A DNA stretch of 6,383 nt, from positions 1-6,383 of the forward strand of contig JALSPY010000295.1 of the NCBI GenBank assembly GCA_026985705.1, in the 5' to 3' direction. The notes under the pieces are model-generated. The model saw nothing but the letters and a program-made list of their open reading frames with translations, was not told where the DNA came from and ran no database searches. This stretch comes from Hydrogenothermaceae bacterium. Its GTDB lineage: Bacteria; Aquificota; Aquificia; Aquificales; Hydrogenothermaceae. Position numbers and translations under genes: made by a program. Of the stretch, positions 6,360 to 6,383 are shown one piece after another; the stretch's first letter is position 1, and the number at the start of each line of letters is the position of its first letter.

Positions 6360-6383
6360 ATGCTTCATGAAAAGGATGAAGTA
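6360..6383 (+). CDS. Start of a gene cut by the window end, probably the primary sigma factor
   Basis: Only eight codons are visible (MLHEKDEV), too few to identify by sequence. The strong ribosome binding site at 6345-6352 and the 33-nt gap after dnaG show that a real gene begins here and is likely co-transcribed with it. By position, rpoD is the likeliest identity, because dnaG-rpoD adjacency is widespread in bacteria, and the acidic, charged beginning is compatible with sigma region 1.1. This is inference from context; any other gene would fit the visible residues. Confidence 0.5.

Overview
The window is AT-rich (about 30% G+C by eye, not counted). It carries a dense, single-strand block of bacterial housekeeping genes, all on the + strand. 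The proteins are rich in Lys, Glu and Ile. Together with a dnaG gene apparently followed by rpoD, this suggests a low-GC, perhaps thermophilic bacterium. My best guess is an Aquificota member of the Sulfurihydrogenibium type, but this rests on overall look and gene order and is not proven.

Positions 2-2319 and on to 4006 form one tightly packed run. First comes the 3' end of a gene for a protein that looks like an HD-domain fold with its metal ligands replaced. It overlaps by 8 nt a stand-alone metallo-beta-lactamase-fold di-iron protein related to the oxygen-binding ODP / flavodiiron family. One base after that gene stops, rsmH (16S rRNA m4C1402 methyltransferase) begins, apparently at a CTG codon. 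An ftsL-like gene follows with no gap, and ftsI (division transpeptidase PBP) overlaps it by 8 nt. rsmH-ftsL-ftsI is the front of the classical division and cell-wall (dcw) cluster, here without mraZ in front and without mur genes behind.

After a 61-nt AT-rich gap comes rimM (30S maturation factor). After an 81-nt gap comes dnaG (primase). After 33 nt, a strong ribosome binding site and ATG open a gene cut by the window end, probably rpoD. The two longer gaps hold plausible sigma-70 promoter-like hexamers but no visible terminator hairpin.

Functionally, the block joins ribosome maturation (RsmH, RimM), septal peptidoglycan synthesis (FtsL, FtsI) and replication start-up (DnaG). The less ordinary part is the left end, where a probable oxygen- or redox-sensing protein and a degenerate HD-like partner are translationally linked to the division genes. 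No tRNA, rRNA, CRISPR array or mobile element was seen.
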